A DNA stretch of 64,000 nt. It comes from Sipunculus nudus. Lineage: Eukaryota > Annelida > Sipuncula > Golfingiida > Sipunculidae. Position numbers and translations under genes: made by a program. The DNA lies in NCBI GenBank assembly GCA_026874595.1, contig CM049314.1:53677812-53741811 (forward strand), read 5' to 3'. The notes under the pieces were generated by a model, which ran no database searches, was not told where the DNA came from, and saw only the letters and a list, made by a program, of their open reading frames with translations. This document shows positions 48,101 to 56,579 of the stretch, in pieces. Position 1 is the first letter of the stretch. The number at the start of each line of letters is the position of its first letter.

Positions 48101-49316
48101 TCATTAGATCTAACTGGCTCAGACGGATATAAAAATAAGTAGTAATATGACAAAAATAGCAAGCGTTGCTGTTCATTGTTAGGCCGGGTGTATTTGTAGT
48201 GAGTGTATTTATAAACTGTATGCAGGGGAGAAATGTAAACAAAGATATACCAGACCGGATGAAATGAAGAGTTTAACGGTATCCCTTGTCGCTCGTCTAG
48301 TTCTGTATCATTAAGACCTGTGATGTATTGTGGAATGTATTCTTAAAAAGGGAAACCCATAATAATATATTAGCGTTTTAATTTATAATTTGTGAAAAAG
48401 AGCGGGATGGAAAATTGTGCGTGTCCATCACCTTACTGTATTTGCAAGAGCCGTCCCATTATTCATTGGGTTGAAAGCACCGAGTGTCACAGCAAAGATA
48501 TTATTTACTTTGAAGTGATAGACGATGGTACTACCATGACAACAGAGCGAGTTTTGCCCCCCCCCCCCCCCCATCAAATTAATGTTAAAATGACTAACTT
48601 CCATGACACCATAACATGGTACTTATTTTTATTCCATGCATATTTTGCAGTTTCTTCGCAGTAAAAACGAACGCCCTTCAGATTCTTAAATACCGAGATA
48701 CCTCACGCCATACAAGACCCAATCAAAGAAACTATACAGGTTCTGACAAATGTTTTTATTTTATACAGAGACATGAAGAGCTGGAACAGATGATAGAGTA
48801 ATGAGAAAATGGCGGCAAAGGGCTGCTAGTAGATGATAAAATCACGAAAAAAAAATGGTTGGAATGGGCTAGCAGTAGATATAGAATAACAAGGAAGGGA
48901 TGGAAACGGGCTACCAGTAGGAAAAATAACAAGGGTGGGGGATGGATGGCATTACTGCCGTTAGATGAACGAAAAAAAAGGGAATAAGAAGGGTGCTTGA
49001 AGACTTGAAGGATGATGGTTGCCAGTAGGTCAAAGGTAAAAAGAATAAACAAGGGTTGATGAGTGTGAAAGCTGGCATTAGATAAAGATAATATACCCAT
49101 GATTAAAAAGAAAGAAAGAATAAATGACAATAAACTCACAATTTTGAGAGCTGTCTTAGTCTGGAAAAAAATCCAGCTTGTGACTGATGGGTTTGGGTGT
49201 TCGGGAGGGAGGGGTATACCCTTGGGGGCGTCCATGACCGGTTGGTAGGCGACCAGGGCGACCAGAAGAGCGACCACAGCCACCAGTCCCGCGATGCTCT
49301 TTGTTAGCGTCTCCAT
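3044..49316 (-). CDS. Arylacetamide deacetylase-like membrane esterase, six exons (whole gene)
   Basis: Joined exons (49316-49140, 46703-46605, 12051-11934, 9769-9706, 4764-4643, 3690-3044) give 1227 nt, 408 residues plus stop. Every intron is GT/AG and every phase matches (0,0,1,2,1). Residues about 7-24 form a hydrophobic signal anchor, as in type II ER-membrane AADAC/NCEH1 esterases of the hormone-sensitive-lipase clan, which hydrolyse esters and amides on the lumenal side. Visible motifs: HGGGW at 122-126 (oxyanion hole), [10 protein letters not shown] after exon 4, GENSGGN at 194-200 where the family has [15 protein letters not shown] with Asp348, and DSIHG with His378. N274-H-T is a possible glycosylation site. 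Oddities: Asn196 occupies the nucleophile position, and intron 2 is about 34.6 kb, mostly satellite. Family assignment is firm. The exact paralogue, and whether it is catalytic, are not. The long intron 2 join could also be an assembly effect. Confidence 0.88.
3691..4642 (-). other. Intron 5 of the AADAC-like gene
   Basis: Bounded by GTAGGTACC at the donor and TCTTTTACAG at the acceptor. AT-rich, with a 14-C run at 4254-4267 and otherwise nothing recognisable. Confidence 0.75.
4643..4764 (-). CDS. AADAC-like exon 5
   Basis: A 122-base exon encoding [20 protein letters not shown] followed by [20 protein letters not shown]. The (Y/F)RxAPEHPFP...EDC block and the P-x-R-I-A-L-V-G strand before the nucleophile elbow are hallmark AADAC sequences. 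The acceptor is CTCTCCTTTTGACAG. The donor follows TTGGTAG|GTAGGTACC; a second GT four bases downstream would break the frame. The phase 1 end completes Gly194 with exon 6. Confidence 0.88.
5685..7670. repeat. 47-bp minisatellite, about 42 copies, in intron 4
   Basis: The monomer reads CATCGTCACATGTCAGCGTC, then CCCTACATCTAACAGCCAGG, then ACCTCAC (47 bases). Variants alternate between AACAGCC and AACATCC, TCTAAC and TCCAAC, GTCAGC and GTCAAC. Since 47 is not a multiple of three and the monomer lacks plus-strand stops, all three plus frames stay open and read the same 47-residue repeat. These open frames are a by-product of the array: the array lies within an intron of a minus-strand gene and there is no supporting start context or splice structure. 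Confidence 0.95.
7671..9065 (-). other. Intron 4, rest; no gene recognised
   Basis: The first about 130 bases continue the C-rich composition of the minisatellite in decayed form. The rest is AT-rich with no recognised element. Confidence 0.5.
9068..9650. repeat. Diverged direct duplication flanking a TA/TG microsatellite
   Basis: Copy 1 at about 9068-9235 (CGGCTAATTGACATGTTAAT ... AATCAGGGGCAT ... GGTGTATATCTCCC) aligns in order with copy 2 at about 9488-9650 (CGGCTAATTTGCATATTAAT ... AATCAGGGTCAT ... GGTATATATCCCC). The offset is about 420 bases. Between them lies a TA tract followed by TG (9353-9406). Likely two copies of one mobile element. Confidence 0.55.
9706..9769 (-). CDS. AADAC-like exon 4
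   Basis: A 64-base exon, phase 1 in and phase 2 out, encoding [20 protein letters not shown] plus parts of the flanking codons. This matches the helix and strand (leucine-rich helix, then AVVVSV) just before the YRLAPEH motif of the family. The acceptor is excellent (CTCGTTTCTGTTTTCAG) and the donor is GTCGA|GTGAGT. The split codon completes as GAT (Asp) with exon 5, giving SVD-FRMAPEH, as expected. The same bases read in another frame give a misleading Cys/Arg-rich peptide; phase agreement on both sides supports this frame. Confidence 0.88.
9943..10266 (+). CDS. Hypothetical 107-residue open frame in intron 3
   Basis: Open from ATGATG to TAG, lysine- and histidine-rich, with one CxxC pair (LCKICDNK). 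It lies inside intron 3 of the AADAC-like gene on the opposite strand. I recognise no family. No splice sites or promoter were identified. It could be a fragment of a transposon protein or chance. Confidence 0.15.
   Translation: MMNITTVQNAPDNVIKHGHSPYKTSISQLCKICDNKDRYTLKLSPFKPKGINKGLPYRRKNMPFRQKYNDQHIEISVHLADCEPDSFILYGKLHAQLHAQRTESFFI
10614..10873. repeat. 45-bp minisatellite in intron 3, distal half
   Basis: Nearly six tandem units of 45 bases: TATGGTGCACCCAATACAAA, GTGTATTAGTTGTAATTACT, GATAC. 45 is a multiple of three and the plus strand has no stops, so it translates as repeated [14 protein letters not shown]-like peptide; I regard this as incidental. The same monomer resumes at 11713, so the two halves are one array split by an insertion. 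Confidence 0.9.
10879..11639. mobile_element. Candidate solo LTR inserted in the 45-bp minisatellite
   Basis: The segment begins TGTTACAGGTGCCCC and ends near GTGTTACA, giving TG...CA-like termini. ATCTG precedes it at 10874-10878 and recurs at 11640-11644, a possible 5-bp target duplication if the end is read two bases beyond the CA. An AATAAA signal occurs near 11550 in the 3' third. No internal gag or pol reading is seen, hence solo. The two-base ambiguity at the 3' end is the main weakness. Confidence 0.4.
11713..11945. repeat. 45-bp minisatellite, proximal half, running into the exon 3 donor
   Basis: Same monomer as 10614-10873, orderly to about 11865, then shortened and diverged units. 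The last unit, ACTTACTGATACTGTGGTAG on the plus strand, is the exon 3/intron 3 junction itself. Read on the gene strand, monomers carry AGTATCA|GTAATT, matching the true donor AGTATCA|GTAAGT. Confidence 0.8.
11934..12051 (-). CDS. AADAC-like exon 3 (HGGGW oxyanion exon)
   Basis: Encodes [14 protein letters not shown], a short linker, then [15 protein letters not shown]. The VTET...VRVY strand and the HGGGW oxyanion-hole motif are diagnostic of the AADAC/hormone-sensitive-lipase clan. The acceptor is GTGAATTTTAG|GTAACA. The donor is TATCA|GTAAGT, leaving phase 1 and completing an Asn codon with exon 4. The donor side sits directly at the edge of a 45-bp minisatellite whose monomers repeat the same AGTATCAGTAA sequence. 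This is the strongest family-specific exon together with exon 6. Confidence 0.9.
12126..12183. repeat. GA microsatellite
   Basis: GA dinucleotides with one TAGAGA interruption, just upstream of exon 3 in intron 2. Confidence 0.95.
12184..12824 (-). other. Intron 2, no feature recognised
   Basis: AT-rich intronic DNA with no recognised coding or repeat structure. Confidence 0.5.
12825..13028 (-). other. Exon-like segment of unknown identity in intron 2
   Basis: On the gene strand a strong acceptor (GGTATTTCTTCTTCGCAG) precedes 204 bases, open in one frame, ending at GCTGACAG|GTGAGA. The open frame reads [18 protein letters not shown], a Lys/Gln-rich part, then [13 protein letters not shown]. 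No family recognised. The open frame has phase 1 in and phase 2 out, which does not fit between exons 2 and 3 (both phase 0); spliced there, it would reach a TAA within 11 codons. It could be a poison exon, part of another gene, or a coincidence. Confidence 0.3.
13029..13589. other. Left flank of the satellite
   Basis: AT-rich. Near 13121 the sequence CAGGGGCGGACTTAAAA resembles a hAT terminus, but no matching right end was found before the satellite starts. Confidence 0.4.
20615..25580. repeat. Intra-satellite duplication, two about 1.47-kb copies 3,495 bp apart
   Basis: Copy 1 about 20615-22085, copy 2 about 24110-25580. Three rare markers keep exactly the same spacing of 3,495: TTGTTCTCACAGTG (20851, 24346), AGCCCTATCAG (20971, 24466) and CTAAGTCCCC (21351, 24846). 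Confidence 0.85.
28325..33600. repeat. Intra-satellite tandem duplication, period 2,665 bp
   Basis: Copy 1 about 28325-30935, copy 2 about 30990-33600. Four rare markers all show an offset of exactly 2,665: CTCAAAGCGA (29171, 31836), CACGGCACCC (29717, 32382), CTCTTAATAC (30191, 32856) and TTACAGTACC (30511, 33176). I saw no internal length change between the markers, so the copies are recent or actively homogenised. Confidence 0.9.
41341..41762. other. Unique spacer between satellite and 32-bp minisatellite
   Basis: About 420 bases of non-repetitive AT-rich intronic sequence; nothing recognised. Confidence 0.6.
41763..42494. repeat. 32-bp minisatellite, about 23 copies
   Basis: Monomer TAACCACAGTCAACCACACG followed by TCTTATATCTAC. 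Variants change ACACG to ACAAG, TCTTATAT to TCTTTTAT, and TCTAC to TCGAC. Strongly G-poor on the plus strand. Open frames through it (repeats of NHSQPH) are by-products. Confidence 0.95.
42976..43266 (+). CDS. Hypothetical exon-like open frame, 97 residues
   Basis: Opens at ATG directly after TTCAG (possible acceptor with a weak pyrimidine tract) and runs to ACAGAG|GTACGT, a good donor, phase 0. It begins [18 protein letters not shown] and contains DLWWGGWGL and a basic Ser/Lys/His-rich end. Local GC content is higher than the surrounding intron. It lies in intron 2 of the AADAC-like gene on the opposite strand. No family recognised. An overlapping open frame in another register (42891-43139) lowers confidence. 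Confidence 0.28.
43267..46604 (-). other. Intron 2, remainder; no gene recognised
   Basis: AT-rich. Contains a hAT-like terminus remnant near 43376 (GCGGATCCAGGGGGTCAG) and a short poly-A at 43443. Nothing else could be supported. Confidence 0.5.
46605..46703 (-). CDS. AADAC-like exon 2
   Basis: Ninety-nine bases encoding 33 residues, beginning [13 protein letters not shown] and ending DYKGLT. A strong acceptor precedes it (TTTTCATATTGCTTCCAG) and the donor is ACG|GTATGT. Both ends are phase 0, so it fits exactly between exon 1 and exon 3. The segment corresponds to the variable linker between the membrane anchor and the first beta strand of AADAC proteins (a GLG-like turn followed by an amphipathic helix). 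Recognition rests on position, phase and length more than on conserved residues. Confidence 0.8.
46704..49139 (-). other. Intron 1 of the AADAC-like gene
   Basis: Bounded by GTGAGT and TTGCTTCCAG. AT-rich, with a 16-C run at 48557-48572. No coding feature supported; weak open stretches are present on both strands. Confidence 0.7.
49140..49316 (-). CDS. AADAC-like exon 1 (signal anchor)
   Basis: Encodes residues 1-59, starting [10 protein letters not shown], with a run of Val, Ala and Leu forming one membrane segment, then a proline-rich stretch ([11 protein letters not shown]) and KTALKI at the splice site. The pattern anchor, then PLP, then an amphipathic stretch matches the AADAC N-terminus. 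The donor is ATT|GTGAGT, phase 0. The ATG is the first in frame after the stretch TTGATATTACAG, whose AG at 49356-49355 could be an acceptor for a short 5'UTR piece (49354-49317) joined to an upstream noncoding exon. That upstream exon was not found. Confidence 0.85.
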
Positions 49317-49354
49317 CCTGTCACGCCGCAACCACCCAGCGAAATGTGGCAAAA

Positions 49355-50620
49355 CTGTAATATCAAAATACATAATAATGCACATTTACTAATGGAACAT
49401 GCTCTACAAGCGAAATATAAGACTAACAATGCATATTTTGTGCGTATTTTTTTCATAAGGCGGATTCTCATTGACACGACTGCATGTCGTTAGGTTGAAT
49501 AAAAATAAAATAACTGAATGGAGCTTACTTGCGTCAAAGAAATAAGGTTAACACAATTACTACCACAAGAATGCATGACACAAGCAGAAAAACGAGAATT
49601 ATTTATACAATATATTAAGTTTTAGGCAGGATTACCCCCCCCCCCCCCCCCCACGAAAAAAGTAACCTTTTAATTAACCCTCCTTTAATAAAGAAAGTGA
49701 TGCTACATAAGCTGGTGTTACATTCTTAATTCCTGACGAATGTCATTCAGCTATTTTTTCACGTATGACGTGAACCGGGGTGTGTACATCAGGAGCTTAA
49801 AAAACGGCTGATAAAGTACCTGGTCACCCTACACATTTTACAGTTGGAGACGGGTATACGGCAGTGTCGATCATGACTTCTTATAAATATCCAGAATCAA
49901 AATCATAAGAAAGCTCTGTTTAATATTTGAGCGATGTCGGGGCGACATAAATCACTTTGCGTTATCAGTTGGACGAATTTATTCAAAGCTAATTTAAATA
50001 TAAAAATTCGTGAACGATAATATTTTTGTGTGTGTGTGGAATGTGCACGTATACACCAGCTGTTACGGAGTATTTTGATTAATTTTTTTATATTACATTG
50101 AGCAACAACTTAACTCATACAGAAAATAATTAATTGAGTGTAACTTAACACCGCAGCCGATTTAAACGGCGAGTGTCATAAGAAAAAAATAATATTACGT
50201 AGTGGACAAAATAAAATATGTCAGTTGTGAGATAAGTTGTGCGCACAAGCTCAAATCGGCTCTGGCTGCTTAAACTCTACGACCAGCTGTGGAAATTCTG
50301 TGTTACTTGCACGACCAAAGTCATATATTGTTTTCTTTAAAAGCCTTTCGAAATGGCGCTCAAATATTATGCAATTATATAAAGATGTATATGTAATAAT
50401 TAATGTAATCCTCTAATGCTTGTGATCAAGAGTAGATTTCACACTAGGCTTAAACATATTTCACAGCCATTTAATAGCTACTACGCATGCGACTTGATGT
50501 GTCTATATATTGTGAGCAAGAGATAACAAACGATGCGCATGAGGTAATTTGTAGAATCCACCTGGCAAAGAATAAATTTCAGCCTTGCTTAATTCACCAG
50601 AACCTGATGAATAGGCCCTG
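49355..50620. other. Upstream flank of the AADAC-like gene
   Basis: Presumed promoter or 5'UTR intron, without a recognisable core promoter. Holds an 18-C run at 49635-49652. No other feature supported. Confidence 0.4.
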
Positions 50621-51244
50621 TTACTACTGATAATGTAATAATCATCTTATTATGTAATATTAACCGATAATGTAATAAGAAATTAACCGATTATGTAACA
50701 TAAACTTATAACGTAATAAAAAACAAGTGATAATGTAATACCAACCGATGACGTTATAAAAAATAACCGATAATGTAACAATAACCAATAATGTGATACA
50801 AAATCAACCGATAATGTAACAACCTTTACTAATAGATAACGTATTACGATTACCGATAATGTGACAAAGTTCCCTTCCGTTAATGTACTACAAAATTAAC
50901 TGGTAATGTAATAACACTTATATAAGCGAAAGTTCATTATCGTTTGTGATCGATTATGCAAAATGTAACAATTTTCAACAATTGTAAGAGAACTAATGAT
51001 ATACTCTATGTCCAGGTAGGTCGTTTGCGTAGCAAAAATTAAGTCATCCTGACCTACGTTTTACGTGTAACGTAATTGGGGTATACTTGTGGCACGTGTT
51101 CTATGCCGCAAAGCAAATTTATATTTCAACCAAAAGAAGAAGAAAAAAAAAACACAATGTGCATCATCTGCACAATCAACATGACTCATGGGTCTCAACG
51201 CATAGCTGAATTTGCCTAAAAAGATTTTTTTTTGGTGAGATATT

Positions 51245-51715
51245 TTAAAATGTGGAAACTGAGACCTTGACACTTGACCTCATGAACCAAAACAATCGAT
51301 AGGATTCTCGCTTCCTGGTAGGCCCTATATAATTCATTTAAAATTATATGTCAAACCAAACTGGAGGTATCATCTGAAACTAAATTGTGGACAGATGGCC
51401 CCTGTGCCCTTGAAAATTTACCTTTTGGCCCCATATTCAATAAGGCTGTTTCTCTGTTGGCAGGTCAACTATTTGCACAAGAAGGTTTTGCATGAGTAGT
51501 TTGGCTTAATGCATCCAAAATCTTTTTAAATAAGTGGGTCCAGTGAACTTAACCTTTGACCTGATTAACCAAAGAGGTTCTTCCCTTATGGTTGGCCATA
51601 CATCAGTTTGAAATCCGTATGTCAATCCGAAATCGAGTTATCATTTTGAAACAAATGTGTGGGTGGACGAAAGGACAGACAGACGTACAGACGAACTGAC
51701 GGACAGATAGGGTTA
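51245..51715. repeat. Direct repeat within the inverted-arm element
   Basis: Two units of roughly 140 bases: one from about 51245 (CTTGACCTCATGAACCAAA ... ATATGTCAAACCAAACT ... TATCATCTGAAAC) and one from about 51535 (TTTGACCTGATTAACCAAA ... GTATGTCAATCCGAAATC ... TATCATTTTGAAAC). The second is followed by a GGACAGACAGAC tract. This is a dispersed repeat of the style common in molluscs; class undetermined. Confidence 0.5.
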
Positions 51716-51929
51716 TTACAATAGGACACCCGCTTATGATCATAAACACACCAGGTTCCGGGAGAGTAGATGAAACCATAACTAAGAAAATTATTGCTGT
51801 CAATTTTATACTCTAAAAATAAAAATAATCGTAAAAATTAGGGAAAAAACATGTTGCTACATCAGTCCTCGGGAACTGACACATCTAGTCATTGTAACTT
51901 TTCAAGGCAAGAATCAGTTTTTGTGTAAC

Positions 51930-52145
51930 ATGTTTAAGTATTCTGGGGGTACTTACAAGCCCCATAGCTCTTAGGATATAGGTCGCAGTGACCTAATTCC
52001 AAGAAATTTTTTATTGACCTCTATGGGTGTACACTTAGAACCTTCTGATTCAGCGGTTATTATCTTTGCCTTGCTAACGGATGGACAACGGACGGGGCGC
52101 CATACCTGTGCCTCAGTTGACTTTCAGTTAGCTGAACCGAGGTGC
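51930..52145. repeat. Interspersed repeat, copy B
   Basis: Aligned in order with 60-330, as described for copy A. It lies inside the inverted-arm element. Confidence 0.6.
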
Positions 52146-52941
52146 CATCGATATTTGCTTCATTTTCACGCAGTTTGGTTGTATTGTCTGTACTCAGAAA
52201 TAACGACTGGTCATTTGTCAACAAGGCACAAATCGGAAACGTATGCCATAAAATAAATACTTAATATTTAGGTAGGTAATTAGTAAATATTCTTGCATGC
52301 ATACAAGAAATAAAGTCACTGTTACCTATATTCTGCGAGTTTTAGCACTTATAAATTCTTATATCAATGTTCTCGGCTGCAAAACAGAAATTTTGCATTC
52401 AACCCAAAAAGAAACATTGTTGATCATCTGCACATATAACATCGTTAAAGTAAATGAATAAAACTCACTCTTCAGATATCTCTGTTAGACTGGACTTTTC
52501 TTAAATGTTCTGATGTCCTATAAGGAGAGCTATATTATCATGATACATGATATGAAAAGTGCGCCGCAAAAGGGAGCGATTTGTGCCCGGACGGACAAGG
52601 GGTGATGACTAAAGCTCAGATGATCTATGCTAAACTGAGCTAAAAATAAAGCATGTAATGGACTGCTAGGTCCATGAAACATACAAAAGGTCTCGCACAT
52701 TGGGTTATCAATGGATTCGAATTGGCTTCTTTGGACTGGTCAGGTTCGATAAAGTGTCATGACATGACCGGTTAATTTTGATTAACATCAGCGGTAGGGC
52801 ACTTTCTTACATTATCGGGTAATTTAGTATTACCTTATCGGTCAGCAAATGTTGTTACATTATCGGTTGATTTTGTTTAACATTATTGGTTAGTGTTACA
52901 TTGCATGTGTTAGTGTTATTCTTACCTGTTTAAGTCCAATC

Positions 52942-53066
52942 AGAAATACCAGTTGTACAAGTTGAATAAACAAACAAAAAATATCATAATTTGCAGGATC
53001 AAACCTAATGAAATGCAGATATAAGTCCTAAGTCAGCGGATACCATAGACAGGAATTTTATGATTG
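52942..53066. repeat. Dispersed 120-bp repeat, copy 2
   Basis: Matches 1687-1808: AGAAATACCAGTTGTACAAG, GGATCAAACCTAATGAA, AGCGGATACCATAGACAGG. It lacks the terminal poly-C of copy 1. Confidence 0.65.
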
Positions 53067-53264
53067 TGTTTTAGAAACGTTAATCATTTTAAGACTAAGT
53101 GAAATTCAAGGAGGACGGGATGTACTGGATGCGACCGGGAGGGGGGGGGGGTATGTATTTAAATGTTTTTATTTTTATATAAATCATGAAAAATGAATGG
53201 AAATTATGTACTAAGGTCCAAGGTTCTTCTTAAACTAAACCAATCAAGTTGTCAATGTTTAGTA

Positions 53265-55255
53265 GTGGTAAACGGTGGAATCGGTTGTAAAATCATATTA
53301 GATGATTGAAAAATAAAAATAAAACGACCAATGATCGATTATTAATCGATTATTGTATTTTCCACCTATATAACCGAAGTTTGCTGTAAAGAATTAAACG
53401 TACAATATTGACGGAGTAAATTCAGTCCAACATGAACACCACGCTGAAAGGTCAAGGTAATGGCCGGGTTGTTGACACATTCGTTGCGCCAGGTTGAGTT
53501 TTAATGCTGATCACGGTTTTGTTCCCCCGTTCGTCTTACATCTTTGATGGCATAAGAATAATTTATCGGGCTAATATGACTTCTTGGATGTGCATACATA
53601 ATAATTTATGATCAATTACGTAAAAGGCAACCGGTGTAATTGATTAATTGGAGCTAATATTTAGTCTTTATTTGTGTCCGAGGAAATATGATTTCATAAA
53701 TCTGGTTGATATTCTTTTTTTGACTACATTATTTGATTTATATTTCAGAATATAAATGCAATGGACACGGTAACAGATTTTAAGACATTTATTACATCGC
53801 CGAACCTGTTCACCCCTGCAACCTGCAATTTAATCATTTAATTTAGATAGGACTAGTTGCATGAATTTTTTTGTGAACAACCATACAGAAAAACAGACAC
53901 ACAGACGAACAAGGATGAATGCGTACCATCCTGGCGGAGACTCTAATGGTACCGTCAAAGTGTTACATAAAACATAACTCACGAAAACAATAACATCCAT
54001 TTATAACATATAACAATTAGAACATATGGTTATCTTACATTAATCTAACCCCCAAAAAAGGAAAGATTTAATTCATTTGGCGGAACGTGACACCTCTTCG
54101 GTCATGTCATTCTAAACCTTACACTTATGTGTTCTAAAGTCTTTATTTCTGTCTACATCATTACAAACATGTGATGTACAACTAATAATTTTTCATTAAA
54201 AAAATATAGTTTCATATGACTATTTTCATATGATAAACTTTCAGGCTAACACTGATCTTTATTCTTTCACCAAATGGGAAGTCATATTCATTAATAAAAA
54301 TTAGAATATTAAATCAACTCATCTGTATAAGAGTGTTTTTATATACATATATAGGCCTGCTTTGGTAGCAATAATTTATCCATGCATTTGCAAACAATAA
54401 TAATAAAATAATCAGAAAGCACCTGCTGATAGCATATCAATTTGACATCATATTCTGTTAAAAGATATTTAAAAAGATATATGAAGTCTAATTACCTTTC
54501 TGTGTCTTTATCCGTGGTATGAGACTTTTATAAACTTGTCGGAGAAGCGCTCACCCTCCCTCCCTACAGATACTGAATGTATTTAACCCGAACAATAAGC
54601 AGCCACAGCTGTGCAATAAATGCCCGGAGGCAGCAAAAACGGCAGCAGATTGCCTGGAATGTTCGTACATGGCTCGAGCGTAAATCTCGTGTTCTTTTAA
54701 CAGTCATGACATTTCTTATTAGAATAACGAAACAGTACTGGCAGTGATACAAGCAGCTAGGCGGGAATACCTGCTGTACTCGGCGTTCCTTCTGTATCAT
54801 ATCTCTTCATAAACTTACATGTTGCTAAACTCTCTCTATGAGTGGTAGGAATTGGTTGTAAAATAATCGATGCTTGAGATAAAAAGACCGATGAGTCATT
54901 ATAAATTAATTTTTTTTTAATTTACCATCTATATTACCGTGAAATATGCTGTATAGAATTATAACTAAAATATCCACCAAGTAAAGTCAGTCTTACATGT
55001 GCTGAATGGTCAATGTAATGACCGGATTGTTGATACTAATCGTTGCATAAGGATAATCTTTGAAGGCCGTTGGCCTTTTTCTGCCAGGTCTTTCATATAT
55101 CTTTGACAGAATTAGAATATTTTACATGATAATATAACTTCTTTGGATGTGCACACATATTGATTATGCGGATGTGTAATAATTTTAAACGATTATAAGA
55201 GAAAACGACCATTCATCAATATAATCGATTAACTGGCACACCACCCGTCTGTATC
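53265..55255. repeat. Diverged direct duplication of about 420 bp
   Basis: Copy 1 about 53265-53680 and copy 2 about 54838-55255 share ordered blocks: GGTTGTAAAAT, a CGATTAT-rich part, ACCTATATAACCGAAGT versus ATCTATATTACCGTGAA, TGAAAGGTCAAGGTAATG versus TGAATGGTCAATGTAATG, and CTTCTTGGATGTGCATACAT versus CTTCTTTGGATGTGCACACA. Neither copy codes for protein. Probably two copies of an unclassified mobile element. Confidence 0.6.
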
Positions 55256-56116
55256 ATACTTCAAATTTAAAAAAGTCACTCCTATATAAATCATCATTAT
55301 AATTGATTGACTCGCATATAATCAATAAACCTCGAAAACAAATCCATACGTGGATCAACGATGAAACTCCACCCGCCATCCTACTGCAATGGTTTCACCT
55401 CGTTTGTTAACTGGCTTTGGTGAACGTTGTGTGAACTCCCTCGTCCGTTTGTACCTCTACATGTTTGTGTGTAAAATATATCTAAAACTTTATTAAGGGA
55501 TTTCTGTAAATCTGTTGAGAGTTGATAAGCCCAGCAAGGTATGTTGAAAAATGCTCCATCTCCAAAATTTTTGGATATCATCTTAATAGTTATGATCCTT
55601 TCAAGTCGGAAACATTGACAGGTCTTTGAAATGTAAGGGCTTGGAAAACTAAAAGGGATACAATATACAGGGAAAAAACATTGCAAGGTCTATTGATCCA
55701 AGTCCTGCCATGCGACATAAATACGTCTATGACAGTCTTTGAATAAGAGGCTACAATTGCTACAATTAATCTTAACAGGGCTGGGGTCAATTACATCAAA
55801 ATTTAATTAATTACAATTACAATTACTTTCAAAATGTCAAATTTCAATTACACATGTTTACAAATTCATTGATTATAATTACAATTACAATGAAAAGTAA
55901 TTGTAATTACATTGCGATTACTTTCAATTACTTTGTCAGTTAAAATACTTGCAAGGGCACACTTCGAATCAGAAAATGAACACTTAATATACAAAAAGTG
56001 AGCTTTATTTACATTACAATGGATAAACATGTCAGTCAGAGTGTGTTTATCAGTGTGTACTGTAGATGCAAGTTAACTAAATATATTATACTAAATGCAC
56101 AGGTACACAGACGTAC

Positions 56117-56470
56117 TTAAACGGCTTGGTTCAGTGAAATGCTGGGGTCATATCTATGCATGTTTATGATATTACAAGAAACAGCAAGTTGGTTGCACTT
56201 TATCATTAACAAACTCTTAAAAGTAGTGTCCCTTATTAAACATCTGTCCGGTCTGAACAATTTGCCTGCGACATTGAAAAGTCGCTCCACTGGGGCAGAT
56301 GTGGCAGGTTTAGCCAGGTATCTGCAGGCCATCTGTCAAAGATTTGGATAATTTGGTTCTTGTGGTTGCCAGTATACGAGAGGATCACAGTCCCTTGGAA
56401 TGCAAGGTTGCTGAAGGTAATCCTTCATATCTGCATTTTCCTTTGTTAGATGAACCATCTCTTTGAAATT
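56117..56470 (-). pseudogene. hAT transposase C-terminal dimerisation region, broken
   Basis: Minus-strand translation gives DPLVYWQPQEPNYPNL, a TGA stop at 56338-56336, then QMACRYLAKPATSAPVERLF and NVAGKLFRPDRC. The PATSxPxERLFxxAG and DPLxxW patterns are characteristic of the hAT C-terminal dimerisation domain found at the end of transposases. A plausible acceptor (AAAATTTCAG) precedes 56470. The upstream catalytic portion is absent and the single stop breaks the frame, so this copy cannot encode active transposase. Confidence 0.82.
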
Positions 56471-56579
56471 CTGAAATTTTGAAAATGTTAAAAAACTAGT
56501 AACAAAGGCTTATCCTTAGATATTATGTTCACCCTTTGGGCACAAAAGCTGATGATGACTGCATTGTTGTTAAATCACT

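Larger units (their letters stand above)
50625..52890. mobile_element. Non-autonomous element with long inverted arms of ATAATGTAA repeats
   Basis: The left arm 50784-50920 (ACCAATAATGTGATACAAAA ... AACACTT) aligns with the reverse complement of 52890-52753 (ACCAATAATGTTAAACAAAA ... GACACTT) over about 137 bases. Both arms contain repeated ACCGATAATGTAA motifs; the left side continues outward to about 50625 with further copies. The 1.8-kb interior has no transposase and holds other dispersed repeats. A decayed DNA transposon is the simplest reading; superfamily unknown, outer borders and target duplication not found. Confidence 0.6.

Noticed and set aside
48392-48801. Cys-rich open frame before a poly-C run
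   Set aside because: It depends on reading poly-C as polyproline and lacks splice or family support; it lies in intron 1 of the opposite-strand gene.
55381-55790. Two overlapping minus-strand open frames of 101 and 66 codons
   Set aside because: Different frames with no recognisable motif or splice structure; one runs into the left end of the hAT element.
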